Below are positions 60,431-61,164 of a stretch of 61,164 nucleotides of DNA, in pieces. The notes under the pieces are model-generated. The model was not told the DNA's origin. It worked only from the letters and a program-made list of their open reading frames with translations, and did not search any database. The DNA is from Bacteroides sp. (lineage in GTDB: Bacteria > Bacteroidota > Bacteroidia > Bacteroidales > Bacteroidaceae). Every line of letters starts with the position of its first letter. The first letter of the stretch is position 1. Both the position numbers and the translations under genes were made by a program. The stretch lies in NCBI GenBank assembly GCA_022648295.1, contig JALCME010000026.1:1-61164 (forward strand). The letters run 5' to 3'.

Positions 60431-61164
60431 ATGGCTTTTAGAAAAGATAATAAGATAAAAAGTAATTTCTCGAAGATTTCAATAGGACTAGCTTCTCCAG
60501 AAGAAATTCTTGAAAATTCGAGTGGTGAAGTTTTAAAGCCTGAAACCATTAATTATCGAACTTATAAACCTGAGCGTGACGGTTTGTTCTGTGAACGCAT
60601 CTTTGGTCCGATTAAGGATTATGAGTGCCACTGTGGAAAGTATAAACGTATCCGTTATAAAGGTATTGTATGTGATCGGTGTGGGGTTGAAGTTACAGAA
60701 AAGAAAGTCCGTCGTGAGCGTATGGGACATATCCAATTGGTTGTGCCTGTTGCACATATTTGGTATTTTCGTTCACTTCCTAATAAAATAGGTTACTTGT
60801 TGGGCCTGCCTACAAAAAAGTTGGATTCTATTATTTATTATGAACGCTATGTTGTAATCCAATCGGGCATTATGTCAGGTGAGGTTGCTGAGTATGACTT
60901 ATTATCTGAAGAGGAATATTTAGACATCATAGATAAATTGCCAAAGGATAATCAATTTTTGGAGGACTCAGACCCTAATAAGTTTATTGCAAAGATGGGA
61001 GCGGAGGCAATTTATGATTTATTATCTCGTCTGGATCTGGATGCTTTGTCATATGAACTTCGTCACCGTGCAGGAAGTGATGCTTCTCAACAACGTAAAA
61101 ATGAAGCCCTGAAGCGGCTTCAAGTTGTTGAATCATTCCGTGCTTCTCGAGGGCGAAATAAGCC
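60431..61164 (+). CDS. rpoC: RNA polymerase beta' subunit, 5' part only
   Basis: The first 244 codons are open to the window end. The protein starts MAFRKDNKIKSNFSKISIGL. The N-terminal zinc site is visible as CHCGKYKRIRYKGIVCDRCG (about residues 66-85), followed by VEVTEKKVRRERMGHIQL and HIWYFRSLPNKIGYLLGL. Both are standard beta' elements. The rest of the gene lies beyond the window. Confidence 0.98.
   Translation, partial: MAFRKDNKIKSNFSKISIGLASPEEILENSSGEVLKPETINYRTYKPERDGLFCERIFGPIKDYECHCGKYKRIRYKGIVCDRCGVEVTEKKVRRERMGHIQLVVPVAHIWYFRSLPNKIGYLLGLPTKKLDSIIYYERYVVIQSGIMSGEVAEYDLLSEEEYLDIIDKLPKDNQFLEDSDPNKFIAKMGAEAIYDLLSRLDLDALSYELRHRAGSDASQQRKNEALKRLQVVESFRASRGRNK

Overview
The window is chromosomal DNA of a gut-type Bacteroides (Bacteroidales). 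The evidence is SusC/SusD pairs, a hybrid two-component regulator, BACON-domain glycanases, acidic surface-lipoprotein signals after the lipobox, promoters of the TTTG-N19-TAnnTTTG type in place of -35/-10 boxes, and the tRNA-tuf-tRNA-secE-nusG-rplKAJL-rpoBC order. I cannot name the species from sequence alone.

Layout. 1-90: 3' end of a 5S rRNA gene and the rRNA operon terminator. 437-3292: ABC ATPase, membrane permease, GntR (YtrA-type) regulator and an anchored beta-rich protein, with a candidate GntR operator at the promoter. 3619-29290: a polysaccharide utilization locus whose enzyme set (GH5 endoglucanase with BACON-like domains, GH31 with PA14 insert, GH2, GH3, GH43, GH95 fucosidase) fits xyloglucan, including the fucosylated form. 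It has one SusC/SusD pair, a modular surface lipoprotein and an HTCS sensor-regulator. 29454-31612: a beta-lactamase-fold secreted hydrolase and a methyltransferase-like protein behind their own promoter. 31661-35074: cobalamin adenosyltransferase, DUF2795 protein and a divergent RecQ-like helicase.

35075-37816 is the most irregular part. It has about 1.1 kb without genes holding three different tandem repeat families, all with an exact 22-bp period. Next comes a segment bounded by a duplicate of the tRNA-Ser 3' end; it carries one AAA ATPase/DUF4143 gene, PhoB-box-like repeats and a decayed small ORF, and ends in tRNA-Ser(CGA). A fourth 22-bp-phased array (palindromic AAAGCCTTTT cores) lies upstream of the HTCS gene.

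38165-51818 is mostly core chromosome: a small outer-membrane beta-barrel protein whose promoter and start codon sit inside a perfect 17-bp inverted repeat, priA, a low-molecular-weight phosphatase, the pair PgpH-like phosphodiesterase/PH-like membrane protein, gltX, waaA, a gamma-carbonic-anhydrase-like protein, an aminopeptidase P, rpsU, a XerC-type recombinase and a short HPF. 51912-61164 holds tRNA-Thr(TGT), tRNA-Tyr, tRNA-Thr(GGT), tuf, tRNA-Trp, secE, nusG, rplK, rplA, rplJ, rplL, rpoB and the start of rpoC, with hairpins between tuf and tRNA-Trp and between rplL and rpoB.

How the locus would work (inference from families): the surface GH5 cuts the xyloglucan backbone. The SusD protein and the 648-residue lipoprotein bind oligosaccharides and SusC imports them. 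In the periplasm GH95 removes fucose, GH2 galactose, GH43 probably arabinose, GH31 xylose and GH3 backbone glucose. The HTCS senses an oligosaccharide in the periplasm and activates the locus.
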